Assembly: GCF_029961185.1 (NCBI RefSeq)
Contig: NZ_JASBQQ010000001.1
Span: 62,001-126,000, forward strand
Reading direction: 5' to 3'
DNA: 64,000 nt
Origin: Albidovulum aestuarii
GTDB taxonomy: Bacteria > Pseudomonadota > Alphaproteobacteria > Rhodobacterales > Rhodobacteraceae
Part shown: positions 9,732 to 18,640 of the stretch, in pieces
Layout: each line of letters opens with the position of its first letter
Numbering within the stretch: the stretch's first letter is position 1
Notes under the pieces: model-generated
Database searches by the model: none
Told to the model about the DNA's origin: nothing
The model's input: the letters and a program-made list of their open reading frames with translations, nothing else
Made by a program: the position numbers and the translations under genes

Positions 9732-11045
9732 ATGATGCGCAAGATCACTCTTCTTTCCCTCGCCCTCGCGGCGGTCACGGCCTTTGGCGGACCGGTCACC
9801 GCCCAGTCGGGTCAGTTCTCACCCGCCGTCATCGTGAACGACTCCGTGATCACTCAATACGAGTTGGATCAGCGCATCCTGTTTCTTCAGCTCCTGCGCG
9901 CCCCCGGCGACCCGGCCGAGGAAGCGCGCAAGGCCCTGATCGACGACCGACTGCGCAGTCAGGCCGCAGAGCAGATGGATATCTCCCTGACCGCCGAGCA
10001 GATTCAGGCCGGCATGGCCGAATTCGCAGGTCGCGCCAATCTGGAAATCGAGCAGTTCCTGGAAGCCATCGGCCAGGGCGGCGTGTCGCCCGAAAGCTTC
10101 CGCGATTTCGTCAGTTCCGGCCTTGCCTGGCGTGAAGTCGTGCGCGCCCGTTTCGGCGGGCCCCGCATTACCATCACCGATGCCGAGATCGACCGGGCGA
10201 TGTCGGTCGCGGCGCAGCGCGGATCGGGACCGCGTGTGCTCCTGTCCGAAATCATCCTGCCGCTGGAACCGACAACGGCCGCCGATACCCGCGATCTCGC
10301 CCTTGAACTCGCCGAAACTGTCCGCTCTGAAGCGGCCTTCGCCAATGCCGCCCGGACCTATTCTGCCGCGCCTTCGCGCCAAGAGGGAGGTCAGCTTGGC
10401 TGGATGCCGCTGACCAACCTGCCGCCGCAGGCGCGTCAGGTCGTCGCCCAGATGGGCAATGGTCAGGTGAGCCCGCCGATCCCCCTTGGCAACGCCATTG
10501 CCCTCTTCCGCCTGCGCGGCATCCAGCAGGGCGGAGAAATTGCCGCATCGAACATCACGCTCGACTACGCGCAATACCTGATCCCCGGTGGACGCAGCGC
10601 CGAGGCGCTGACCGAGGCCGAGCGGGTGCGGGGCAAAGTCGATACCTGCGACGACCTTTACAAGGTCGCGCGCGGCAAACCGGCTGAACAGCTTCTGCGC
10701 GATGCGCTGCCCGCCAGCCGGGTGCCCGCCGATATTGCCGCCGAACTCGCGCGGATGGACCGCAACGACACCTCTGTCGCGCTGACGCGCGGAAATGCGC
10801 TCGTCTTCCTCATGCTCTGCAGCCGCTCCGCCACCATCGCCGAAGGCACCGATCCGACGGTTCCGGTAACGGTCGCGGCCGAGGATCTGCCGGAGGGCAC
10901 ACCGGCGATCAATCCCGAGCTTGGCTTCGGCCGCGGCCCGAGCCGCGCGCAGATCCGCGAGGAACTGATCAACCAGCGCCTTGCGGGACTTGCCGAGGGC
11001 TATCTCGCCGAACTGCGTGCGAACGCGATCATCGTCACGCCGTGA
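9732..11045 (+). CDS. surA: Periplasmic peptidyl-prolyl isomerase / outer-membrane chaperone SurA
   Basis: Chaperone for outer-membrane proteins such as LptD, encoded just upstream. The 437-residue product (a second ATG at 9735 is equally possible) has a signal peptide ending near GPVTAQ, an N-terminal SurA domain (SPAVIVNDSVITQYELDQR) and one parvulin domain at about 160-275 (VLLSEIILPLEP, GGQLGWMPL). Enterobacterial SurA has two parvulin domains; the single-domain form is usual in alphaproteobacteria. Confidence 0.88.
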   Translation: MMRKITLLSLALAAVTAFGGPVTAQSGQFSPAVIVNDSVITQYELDQRILFLQLLRAPGDPAEEARKALIDDRLRSQAAEQMDISLTAEQIQAGMAEFAGRANLEIEQFLEAIGQGGVSPESFRDFVSSGLAWREVVRARFGGPRITITDAEIDRAMSVAAQRGSGPRVLLSEIILPLEPTTAADTRDLALELAETVRSEAAFANAARTYSAAPSRQEGGQLGWMPLTNLPPQARQVVAQMGNGQVSPPIPLGNAIALFRLRGIQQGGEIAASNITLDYAQYLIPGGRSAEALTEAERVRGKVDTCDDLYKVARGKPAEQLLRDALPASRVPADIAAELARMDRNDTSVALTRGNALVFLMLCSRSATIAEGTDPTVPVTVAAEDLPEGTPAINPELGFGRGPSRAQIREELINQRLAGLAEGYLAELRANAIIVTP

Positions 11046-11055
11046 AGCGGTGGCG

Positions 11056-12030
11056 ATGAGCCTTGCCCCCATCGCCCTGACCTGCGGCGAACCTTCGGGC
11101 ATCGGCCCCGAGATTGCCGTGACGGCGCGGGCCGCGCTTGGGGCGGACCTGCCGTTTTTCTGGATGGGCGATCCAAGACACCTGCCCGATGGCAGCAAGT
11201 GGCAGGAAATCAAAACCCCCGCCGACGCGCATGACGTGCCCGAGGGCATCCTGCCGGTACTGCGCCACGACTTCCCATCCCCGGCCCTGCCCGGCGTTCC
11301 GGCACCTGAAAATGCCGCGGAGGTGATCGCTGTCATCGCCCGTGCGGTCGATCTGGTGACCAGCGGCGCGGCCTCGGCTGTCTGTACCGCGCCCATCCAC
11401 AAAAAGGCGCTGAAGGATGGCGCAGGGTTCGCCTTTCCCGGCCATACCGAATACCTCGCCCATCTGGCGGGTGTTGACCGCGTTGTCATGATGCTCGCCA
11501 GCGACGCGCTTCGGGTCGTGCCCGTCACGATCCATATCCCGCTTTCCGAAGTGCCCGGTGCGCTGACCGCCGATCTTCTGGAAGAAACGATCCGCATCAC
11601 ACGCGATGGGCTTACCCGGGATTTCGGCCTTACCAACCCCCGGCTTGCCGTGGCCGGGCTGAACCCGCATGCGGGCGAAGGCGGGGCCATGGGGCATGAG
11701 GATCTGACGATCATCGCCCCCGTCCTTAACCGGCTCAGGGCCGAAGGCATGGCAATAACCGGCCCCCTGCCCGCCGATACGATGTTTCACGCAGGCGCCC
11801 GGGCCCGCTATGACGCGGCGATCTGCATGTATCACGATCAGGCGCTCATCCCGATCAAGACGCTGGATTTCGCAGGCGGTGTGAACCTGACGCTGGGCCT
11901 GCCTTTCATCCGAACCTCGCCCGATCACGGCACCGCCTTCGACATTGCCGGGCGCGGCATCGCCGATCCGACCAGCCTGATCGCAGCCCTGAAAATGGCG
12001 CGGCACATGGCGGAAAAGAGGGCTGGGTGA
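11056..12030 (+). CDS. pdxA: 4-hydroxythreonine-4-phosphate dehydrogenase
   Basis: NAD-dependent oxidation and decarboxylation step of the DXP-dependent pyridoxal-phosphate pathway. The 324-residue product has [12 protein letters not shown] at the N-terminus and the metal-binding histidines in [24 protein letters not shown] and [12 protein letters not shown]. The start at ATG 11056 follows the surA stop by 10 bp; the stop overlaps the rsmA start. Confidence 0.95.
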   Translation: MSLAPIALTCGEPSGIGPEIAVTARAALGADLPFFWMGDPRHLPDGSKWQEIKTPADAHDVPEGILPVLRHDFPSPALPGVPAPENAAEVIAVIARAVDLVTSGAASAVCTAPIHKKALKDGAGFAFPGHTEYLAHLAGVDRVVMMLASDALRVVPVTIHIPLSEVPGALTADLLEETIRITRDGLTRDFGLTNPRLAVAGLNPHAGEGGAMGHEDLTIIAPVLNRLRAEGMAITGPLPADTMFHAGARARYDAAICMYHDQALIPIKTLDFAGGVNLTLGLPFIRTSPDHGTAFDIAGRGIADPTSLIAALKMARHMAEKRAG

Positions 12031-12884
12031 TGGCGACACTGGACGGGCTCCCCCCTTTGCGCGAGGTGATCGCGACCCACGGGATCGCCGCGAAAAAGGC
12101 GCTTGGCCAGAACTTCCTACTGGACCTGAACCTGACCGCCAGGATCGCGCGGGCGGCGGGAGACCTGACGAAGTGCGATGTGCTGGAGGTGGGGCCCGGC
12201 CCCGGCGGGTTGACGCGCGGTCTTCTGGCCGAAGGGGCGCGCAAGGTGCTGGCCATCGAAAAGGATGCCCGTTGCCTGCCCGCACTGGCCGAGATTTCAG
12301 ACGCCTATCCCGGACGCCTGGAGGTGCTGAACGCCGACGCGCTTGCCGTCGATCCCCTTGCGCATCTGACCCCGCCGATCCGCATCGTCGCCAACCTGCC
12401 CTACAATGTGGGGACCGAGCTTCTGGTGCGCTGGCTCTCGCCACTCGAATGGCCGCCGGTCTGGCAAAGCCTGACCCTGATGTTTCAGAAAGAGGTGGCG
12501 GAGCGTATCACCGCACAGCCCGGCGACAAGGCCTATGGCCGCCTCGCCATTCTCGCCCGCTGGCTGACCGACCCGCGCATCGTGCTGACGCTGCCGCCCG
12601 AAGCCTTCACACCGCCGCCAAAGATCCATTCGGCGGTGGTGCATATGACCGCCCTGCCCGAACCGCGTTACCCGGCCGATGGCAAGGTCCTGAACCGCCT
12701 CGTCGCGGCGGGGTTCAACCAGCGCCGAAAGATGCTCAGGGCCAGCCTCAAGGGTTCCGCACCCGATATCGAGGCAAAGCTGGAGGAAGCCGGTATCAAG
12801 CCGACCGCACGGGCGGAAGAGATCGGTCTGGAAAGCTGGTGCCGGCTGGCGCGGATCGTAGCTGCGTCGGACAACGGTGCTTAG
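12030..12884 (+). CDS. rsmA: 16S rRNA dimethyladenosine transferase (KsgA)
   Basis: Dimethylates the two adjacent adenines in helix 45 of 16S rRNA during small-subunit maturation. The 284-residue product has [11 protein letters not shown], the SAM loop [14 protein letters not shown] and the catalytic [11 protein letters not shown] 12030 overlaps the pdxA stop (TGATG); the GTG just upstream at 12027 is a less likely start. The pdxA-rsmA pair is a widespread operon ending. Confidence 0.95.
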   Translation: MATLDGLPPLREVIATHGIAAKKALGQNFLLDLNLTARIARAAGDLTKCDVLEVGPGPGGLTRGLLAEGARKVLAIEKDARCLPALAEISDAYPGRLEVLNADALAVDPLAHLTPPIRIVANLPYNVGTELLVRWLSPLEWPPVWQSLTLMFQKEVAERITAQPGDKAYGRLAILARWLTDPRIVLTLPPEAFTPPPKIHSAVVHMTALPEPRYPADGKVLNRLVAAGFNQRRKMLRASLKGSAPDIEAKLEEAGIKPTARAEEIGLESWCRLARIVAASDNGA

Positions 12885-12911
12885 CCAAGAAAAGCCGCCG
12901 GACCATTTTGA

Positions 12912-12933
12912 ACCGCTTTTAGCCCAAAGCGGT
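12912..12933 (+). terminator. Possible terminator hairpin after rsmA
   Basis: Eight-base stem ACCGCTTT (12912-12919) / AAAGCGGT (12926-12933) with a 6-base loop, 27 bp after the rsmA stop. There is no clear T-run behind it, so it may be a transcript-end hairpin rather than a classical terminator. Confidence 0.45.
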
Positions 12934-13061
12934 CTATAGCTCGCCAACTTTTTCTACCGCAAGCAACGATTTTTCGACAGGCAACCTAGACAAACTACTG
13001 TCTGCCTCGTCTAACTAGCTGTTAGCCGATTTGCACTGCACCGGTTTCTGGAAGGAAAATT

Positions 13062-13877
13062 GTGCATTTAAGACCGATCACTTTAGCCGCAATCTTATCT
13101 TTTTCGGCTTGTACTGATACATCCGGCACCCCGGGTTCAATCGCGTTCGTGGAAAGCAGTAACAACTTGCCAGATTCCTACCAAGTGCTCGCTGACAGTT
13201 TTGAAGATATTGAGGCAGAAGTCGTCCATGCATTTTCGATATACGGCGGAGAATGTTTAAGCGCCAAATATTCGGACGGCTCGGGCAAAGGGGATTGCAC
13301 TTACGGATCGGTGCGATCGATTTTACGTGAAACTAACAGGAGTGGTCCGTATCATTTCGCACAACCTGAACAGGCCTGGTACTCGTGGAACATGCTCATT
13401 CCATCGAGCTATCCAACCTTAGGAAGGCAAACAGCAGGCAGCTATACCTTCGTGCAATGGAAAGGGTTCGATTGTCCGCACGCCACCCTAAGTCACAGTG
13501 CACGGCCCGGGCATGACAACACGCTGCTGTTACGTCTGAACCGTACAACCGGAGAGCACGACTGCGCTGCGACAGCAGAAGTTATCCTGATGCCGATGAA
13601 CCAGTTCAAGGGTAGCTGGCGGCAAGTTGAGGTTTTCGCAAAGTGGTCCACCGGTCCGGACGGTCGTATGGACGTGTACATTGATGGCCAACGACGCGGT
13701 TCCTACAATGGGCCGACGCTGGACCCAAATATGCGTAGCCCAACTGGCCGACCGGATGCTCCAAATCATTTTGATATTGGCAGCTATCTTTGCTGCACTG
13801 GCGGTGTTGAACTCATCAAACCGGGGACAGTTTACTTTGCCAACATGACCCGAGATACGACAAAAATCACGAAGTAA
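13062..13877 (+). CDS. Putative lipoprotein resembling the heparin-lyase/polysaccharide-lyase fold
   Basis: A 271-residue exported protein starting at GTG 13062 behind GGAAGG. The N-terminus IT-LAAILSFSAC looks like a lipoprotein signal with the lipid-bearing Cys17. The body resembles PF14099-type polysaccharide lyases: AWYSWNMLIPSSYP, TFVQWKG, then FKGSWRQVEVFAKW and DGRMDVYIDGQRRGSYNGP, the strand pattern of that jellyroll. Catalytic residues cannot be assigned by eye. Base composition is clearly lower in GC, and codon use more AT-rich, than in rsmA and DUF4167 on either side, suggesting acquisition. It stands alone between two hairpins. Function is inferred from fold resemblance only; a glycan-binding protein is an alternative. 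Confidence 0.6.
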   Translation: MHLRPITLAAILSFSACTDTSGTPGSIAFVESSNNLPDSYQVLADSFEDIEAEVVHAFSIYGGECLSAKYSDGSGKGDCTYGSVRSILRETNRSGPYHFAQPEQAWYSWNMLIPSSYPTLGRQTAGSYTFVQWKGFDCPHATLSHSARPGHDNTLLLRLNRTTGEHDCAATAEVILMPMNQFKGSWRQVEVFAKWSTGPDGRMDVYIDGQRRGSYNGPTLDPNMRSPTGRPDAPNHFDIGSYLCCTGGVELIKPGTVYFANMTRDTTKITK

Positions 13878-13941
13878 AGTTTGCAAGTAGTATGTCCACT
13901 TTGTCCGCTGAGCGGACCAAGACGGCGCTGATTCAGCAAAT

Positions 13942-13972
13942 AAGACCGCAGCCTACGCCAGCGGTCTTTTCT
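13942..13972. terminator. Bidirectional terminator between the lipoprotein gene and DUF4167
   Basis: Stem AAGACCGC (13942-13949) / GCGGTCTT (13961-13968) followed by TTTTCT on the plus strand, and by an AT-rich TTATTTGC when read on the minus strand. It lies between two convergent genes. Confidence 0.7.
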
Positions 13973-13993
13973 GCAAATCACTATTGGTTCCGG

Positions 13994-14638
13994 TTACTCG
14001 GCCGCATCCGCAGGTGGCTCGCCGCCGCCATCCGCAGGCGCCTTCGCGGTATCGCGCTTCTCGCGCGGCTTGCGCGGCGCACGCGGTGCCCGGCCCGGCT
14101 TTTTCTCACCCGTTGCGGGCCCATCTTCCTGCGCAACCGGCAGGTCCGGCATCATCGGAGCCGAGCGCGCTGTCTGACGCGCCTCGGGGGTCTCAACCAG
14201 ACCCGGACCCTCATCGCCCTCCTCGTCACGACCCGCCGACATGTCGGCACGCGGCTGTTCGTTGCCGTCCCGATCGCTCCGGTCGTCATGACGGTGACGC
14301 TGGTTCTGCCGGTCGCCGTTCTGACCGCCCTGATTGCCATCGCCCTGGTTCTGACCGCCCTGCGCCTGCCGCGCCTCCTGCTCGCGCTGCATTTCCTTCT
14401 GCGCCTCGCCCAGCATCCTTGTGTAATGCTCGGCATGCTGAAGGAAGTTCTGTTCCGCCACCCGGTCATTCGACAGCTGGGCATCGCGCGCCAGCGTCAG
14501 ATACTTGTCGATGATCTGCTGCGGCGTGCCGCGCACTTTTCCCTCGGGACCGGAGGAGTCGAACACCCGGTTGACTACATTGCCGAGCGAGCGTTGACGG
14601 TTCGACTTCGAACGCGAACGGTTCTTGGATGATCTCAT
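13994..14638 (-). CDS. DUF4167 domain protein
   Basis: A 214-residue protein of unknown function, conserved in alphaproteobacteria. The basic N-terminus MRSSKNRSRSKSNRQRS and the conserved domain at about 20-90 (NVVNRVFDSSGPEGKVRGT, then QIIDKYLTLARDAQ) are typical. The C-terminal half is low-complexity, rich in Gln, Gly, Asp and Arg and then Pro/Lys/Ala, probably disordered. The basic segments suggest nucleic-acid contact, but no activity is known. The start at 14638 is set by the family N-terminus; the frame runs 80 codons further upstream without family-like sequence. It lies downstream of prfA-prmC on the same strand. Confidence 0.85.
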   Translation of the reverse strand: MRSSKNRSRSKSNRQRSLGNVVNRVFDSSGPEGKVRGTPQQIIDKYLTLARDAQLSNDRVAEQNFLQHAEHYTRMLGEAQKEMQREQEARQAQGGQNQGDGNQGGQNGDRQNQRHRHDDRSDRDGNEQPRADMSAGRDEEGDEGPGLVETPEARQTARSAPMMPDLPVAQEDGPATGEKKPGRAPRAPRKPREKRDTAKAPADGGGEPPADAAE

Positions 14639-14905
14639 GTGTTTTCGTCTGTCCAGGCCAATGGGGCTATGCGCTGTCCTGCCCGGCTCCGCATCCTGCG
14701 CCGAATGATACGGCTTGAGGGGGCGGTCTGTTCTGCTGGGCAAAGTGGTCCGGGCTGACGCGAAAGGTCCGCCCGTCACGTCCCCCTTAATGCATGATGT
14801 GGCAGGACGGGCAAGGGAAAATTGCTTCCTGTGGCGAAAAATCCCGTTTTTTCGCGACAATATCGGCACCTGCGTCACATAGGCAGCGATTCCCCGGGGC
14901 CCGGC
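14639..14905. other. 267-bp spacer between prmC and DUF4167
   Basis: No supported gene. Presumably it holds the DUF4167 promoter and leader; I could not pick a convincing promoter pair or terminator. Confidence 0.4.
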
Positions 14906-15763
14906 TCACATCGCGCCGCACTCACCGGCCTCTCCCTGCCGTATCGCGACAACGACCCGGTCACGCCCGTCAAGGTCGCGTCGGATATCCGGTGCCGCAA
15001 AACCCTGTGCCCGCAGCAAAGCAGCAACCGCTGCGCCCTGCGTCGGTCCGATCTCCAGCACGAGCCGGCCACCCGCCATCAGCCGCGCCCCCGCCCCGGC
15101 GGCAATGGCGCGATAGGCGTCGAGCCCGTCGCCCCCGGGCGTCAGCGCGCCCCTCGGCTCCCAGTCGCGCACCTCGGGGGCAAGACCCGCCATCTCGTCT
15201 TCGGCGATATAGGGCGGGTTGGAGGTGATGAGGTCGAACCGGCCATTGATCCCGGCGAACCAGTCGGCCTGCATGAACCGCGCCCGCCGTTCCACGCCAA
15301 GCACCGCCGCGTTCTCCGCCGCGACGGCCAAGGCACCTTCCGACACATCCGTCCCCGTCCCGGTCGCGAATGGCATTCCGGCGAGACAGGACAGGAGGAT
15401 ACAACCGGTCCCGGTGCCAAGGTCCAGCATCTTGACGAAGGGGCGTTCCAGCGCTGCGGCCACCAGCAACTCTGTCTCGGGGCGCGGGTCGAGCGTATCG
15501 CGTGTTACCCGGAACTCGCGGCCATAAAATAACCGCCGCCCGGTGATCTGACTGACCGGTTCCCGCGCCGCCCGGCGCGTCACCAACGCCTCGAACGCTG
15601 CCAGCGCGGCAGGCTCCATCGCGTTGGGCAGAATGAGCGTCACACGGTCGGGCGCGATCCCGAGAGAATGGGCCAATAACCGCCGAGCATCCCGCGCCGC
15701 GCCCTCGATTCCGGCCTCACCCAGCCGCCTGATGGCGGCGCTCAGCGCCTCTGCCCCCGTCAT
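14906..15763 (-). CDS. prmC: Peptide chain release factor N5-glutamine methyltransferase
   Basis: Methylates the glutamine of the GGQ motif in release factors. The 285-residue product carries the SAM motif MLDLGTGTGCILL and the substrate-glutamine motif SNPPYI, plus RPETELLV. It lies directly downstream of prfA, its substrate gene, 52 bp away on the same strand. Confidence 0.94.
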   Translation of the reverse strand: MTGAEALSAAIRRLGEAGIEGAARDARRLLAHSLGIAPDRVTLILPNAMEPAALAAFEALVTRRAAREPVSQITGRRLFYGREFRVTRDTLDPRPETELLVAAALERPFVKMLDLGTGTGCILLSCLAGMPFATGTGTDVSEGALAVAAENAAVLGVERRARFMQADWFAGINGRFDLITSNPPYIAEDEMAGLAPEVRDWEPRGALTPGGDGLDAYRAIAAGAGARLMAGGRLVLEIGPTQGAAVAALLRAQGFAAPDIRRDLDGRDRVVVAIRQGEAGECGAM

Positions 15764-15815
15764 CGCGCGGATCCATTGCCGATGTTCAGGGCCGCAGGCC
15801 CGCGAACGAGGCGTC

Positions 15816-16871
15816 TCACGCCTCCATCTCCGCGAGCTTCGCGGCCTGATCCTCGGCGATCAAAGCATCGGTCACTTCGGTCAGATCACCCGCCATGATC
15901 TCCGAGAGCCGGTAAAGCGTCAGGCCGATCCGGTGATCGGTCATGCGACCTTGCGGGAAATTGTAGGTGCGGATGCGCTCGGACCGGTCGCCCGATCCCA
16001 CCTGCGCCTTGCGGTCGGCAGCACGGGCATCATCCGCCTTCATGCGTTCCATATCGTAGAGCCGCGCCCGTAGCACGGCCATCGCATTGGCGCGGTTCTG
16101 GTGCTGGGACTTCTCCGATGAGGTCACGACGATCCCGGTCGGAATATGGGTGATACGCACGGCGGAATCGGTCGTGTTCACATGCTGCCCGCCCGCGCCC
16201 GAGGACCGCATCGTGTCGATGCGGATATCGGCGGCGGGAATGTCGATCTCAACATCCTCGGCCTCGGGCAACACCGCGACGGTTGCGGCAGAGGTATGGA
16301 TACGCCCCCCCGCTTCGGTCTCGGGCACACGCTGGACCCGGTGGACACCCGACTCGAACTTGAGACGGGCAAAGACGCCCTCGCCCTCGATCCGCGCCAT
16401 GGCTTCCTTGACCCCACCGAGTTCGGTTTCGGAAAGCTCCAGAAGCTCAAACCGCCAACCCATGCTCTCGGCGTATTTCTGATACATGCGCAGAAGGTCA
16501 CCCGCGAAAAGCGCAGCCTCCTCACCACCCGTTCCGGGCCGGATTTCGAGGATCGCGGGCCGTGCATCGGCGGCATCCTTCGGCAGAAGCGCGATGCGAA
16601 GCCGCGCCTCCATCTCGGGGATGCGTTCCTTCAGACGCGGCAACTCGTCTTCGGCCAAGACCCGCATCTCGGGGTCGTCCAGCATCGCCTCGGCCTCTTC
16701 CAGATCATCCAGCGCCTGCCGGTAGGCGGCAATCTCGGCCGTCACCGGCTTCAGCTCGGAATATTCGCGGGAAAGCGACGCAATCTCTGACGGGTCGGCG
16801 CCGGACGACAGTTTCGCTTCGAGAAACTCGAAACGCCGGGTGATCTGGTCGAGCTTGTCCAAGGGTACCAT
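15816..16871 (-). CDS. prfA: Peptide chain release factor 1
   Basis: Recognises UAA and UAG and triggers peptide release. The 351-residue product has the peptidyl-transferase motif GAGGQHVN and the RF1 anticodon-tripeptide region [19 protein letters not shown] (PET at the PxT position). RF2 would carry SPF instead. prfA-prmC is a conserved pair. Confidence 0.95.
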   Translation of the reverse strand: MVPLDKLDQITRRFEFLEAKLSSGADPSEIASLSREYSELKPVTAEIAAYRQALDDLEEAEAMLDDPEMRVLAEDELPRLKERIPEMEARLRIALLPKDAADARPAILEIRPGTGGEEAALFAGDLLRMYQKYAESMGWRFELLELSETELGGVKEAMARIEGEGVFARLKFESGVHRVQRVPETEAGGRIHTSAATVAVLPEAEDVEIDIPAADIRIDTMRSSGAGGQHVNTTDSAVRITHIPTGIVVTSSEKSQHQNRANAMAVLRARLYDMERMKADDARAADRKAQVGSGDRSERIRTYNFPQGRMTDHRIGLTLYRLSEIMAGDLTEVTDALIAEDQAAKLAEMEA

Positions 16872-16914
16872 TCCGGCGGTTTCGCCTTTCGCCGGTCGGC
16901 GGTCAAGGGGGGAA

Positions 16915-16949
16915 CCCCGGGGGTTTCACACCCCCGGACCCCCGTGGAG
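16915..16949. repeat. CCCCCGG-type intergenic hairpin upstream of prfA
   Basis: Stem CCGGGGG (16917-16923) / CCCCCGG (16931-16937), then ACCCCCGTGGAG. The pattern resembles a dispersed C-rich palindrome often seen between genes in roseobacters. Only this copy is in the window, so repeat status is from general knowledge of the group. Confidence 0.5.
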
Positions 16950-16987
16950 TATTTTCAGACAGAAAGTGACAGAGGAGGCCACGCGCC

Positions 16988-17034
16988 TGTCGGTACAGTG
17001 TCGGTACAGATGCCATACGCATTCCATACGCATG
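16988..17034. repeat. Two back-to-back pairs of 11-bp tandem repeats
   Basis: TGTCGGTACAG occurs twice in direct succession (16988-16998, 16999-17009). After a 3-bp gap come CCATACGCATT (17013-17023) and CCATACGCATG (17024-17034). The 11-bp period is about one helical turn. It lies between DUF1499 and the prfA start; a regulatory role is possible but not shown. Confidence 0.75.
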
Positions 17035-17078
17035 CCCGACGGCGTTTTTCGACCGAAATGCCGGTTTTGATCACGACC

Positions 17079-17549
17079 TTAACGGGGCGTTAGCTGCCCG
17101 AGCCAGTCGCGCAGCCGGGACGCATTGACGCCCTGGTCATCGCGTCCGAAGCGGAGGCGGGCATGGAGGGTCAGAGCTGTTGCCGGGCCTTCGTCACGCG
17201 CGGCAGCGGTGGTGTAGTCAGGAAAGCCGAAAACCCTCGACCGCGTGACCCAGGTGATCATGCCCTCTTCGGGACTGCCCGCCAGCCGCACGGTTCGCGC
17301 TGTGTTCAGGGCAATGGCGTCGAGGTCAGAAAGGACCTCTGCCGGGCTTTTGCCTAGCACGGCTACGGCGGCCTTTGCACGTCCCCTTCCGGCAACGACC
17401 GCGTCGGCACCCGGGGGAAGGAACGTCCATCCGCTGCCACCCGAGAGTTCCGGGGCCACATGCCACCGCACGAGATCGGAGGGGGCAAGGCGGATATACG
17501 CCATGCCCCCGGCGACGATCAGGACAAGGAGGGCAAAAGCCATCCTCAT
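17079..17549 (-). CDS. DUF1499 family protein
   Basis: A 156-residue protein with an N-terminal membrane segment (MAFALLVLIVAGGMAYIRL) and a DUF1499-like body: the family core WVTRSRVFGFPDYTTAAARD and a terminal LRDWLGQL. Function unknown. It overlaps the speB stop by 4 bp (ATGA), so is translated with agmatinase; no functional link is known. A second ATG at 17543 could be the start. Confidence 0.8.
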   Translation of the reverse strand: MRMAFALLVLIVAGGMAYIRLAPSDLVRWHVAPELSGGSGWTFLPPGADAVVAGRGRAKAAVAVLGKSPAEVLSDLDAIALNTARTVRLAGSPEEGMITWVTRSRVFGFPDYTTAAARDEGPATALTLHARLRFGRDDQGVNASRLRDWLGQLTPR

Positions 17550-18511
17550 CCCTTCCGGCGCGTCCAGCCGTAAAGACAGATCAGCTCATGCGCGACATGG
17601 GCACCGGCAATCGCCGTCGCCCCGGTCGTATCGTAGGCAGGCGAAACCTCGACCACATCGCCGCCGACGAGGTTGATCCCCGCCAGATCACGCAGGATCG
17701 CCGCCACCTGCCACGAGGCGAGCCCGCCCCAGACCGGTGTCCCGGTGCCAGGGGCAAAGGCCGGGTCAAGGCAGTCGATGTCGAAGGTCAGGTAAGTCGG
17801 ACGGTCGCCGATTATCCCCTTGATCTTGTTGACAACAATCGCCGCGCCCGTCTCATGCACCTCGCGCGCGTCGATCACATTGACGCCCATGAAGTCGTCG
17901 TTATGGGTGCGGATGCCGACCTGCACCGAGGTCGCAGGGTCCACGATCCCCGACTTGATCGCCTTGTAGAACATCGTGCCGTGGTCGATGCGGCTGAAAT
18001 CGTCATCGACCCAGGTGTCGGAATGGGCATCGAAATGCAAAAGCGAGAGCGGCCCGAACTTCTCGGCATAGGCCTTCAGGATCGGGAAGGTGATGTAGTG
18101 ATCGCCGCCGAGCGTCACCGTCCCCGGCCCTGCGGCAAGGATGCTGCGGATATGGGCGGTGAGCGTATCGGGGAAGTCCGAGACCTTGGCATAGTCGAAG
18201 GCCAGGTCGCCGTAATCGACGATCTCCATCTCGTCCAGCGGCGAATAGCCCCAGCCATAGGGCGGATCGAAGGGCTGAAGCGCCGAGGCCTCGCGCACTG
18301 CGCGCGGGCCGAAGCGGGTGCCGGTCCGGTGCGTCACTGCCTGATCGAAGGGGACACCGGTGATCGCCAGATCGACGCCTTTCAGATCCTTCGAGTAACG
18401 CCTGCGCAGGAAACTCGTGGCACCGCCAAAGGCGTTCTCATAGGCAAGGCCGCGCCGTTCGGCACGGGTAAAGGCGAGGTCAACCTCGCTTTTCGCGTCT
18501 TCCAAAGCCAT
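17546..18511 (-). CDS. speB: Agmatinase
   Basis: Manganese-dependent ureohydrolase that converts agmatine to putrescine and urea. The 321-residue product carries all metal motifs: GGDHY, FDAHSDT and DIDCLDPAFAPGTGTP. A second, more distant ureohydrolase lies at 31367-32323, so agmatine may not be the substrate of both. The upstream 129 bp contain an AT-rich stretch with TTTGATCAAA near 18617, probably part of its promoter. Confidence 0.88.
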   Translation of the reverse strand: MALEDAKSEVDLAFTRAERRGLAYENAFGGATSFLRRRYSKDLKGVDLAITGVPFDQAVTHRTGTRFGPRAVREASALQPFDPPYGWGYSPLDEMEIVDYGDLAFDYAKVSDFPDTLTAHIRSILAAGPGTVTLGGDHYITFPILKAYAEKFGPLSLLHFDAHSDTWVDDDFSRIDHGTMFYKAIKSGIVDPATSVQVGIRTHNDDFMGVNVIDAREVHETGAAIVVNKIKGIIGDRPTYLTFDIDCLDPAFAPGTGTPVWGGLASWQVAAILRDLAGINLVGGDVVEVSPAYDTTGATAIAGAHVAHELICLYGWTRRKG

Positions 18512-18640
18512 GGGATGGGCTCCGTGATTGGGGTCTGGCGTCGTTCAAGCCGGAGACGCCGCCGATCCGGATGGCAACAACCCACGCGATTCCGACGGAT
18601 TCGTCAATCTTTTTTTGATCAAATTACACGGAGAGCCCGG

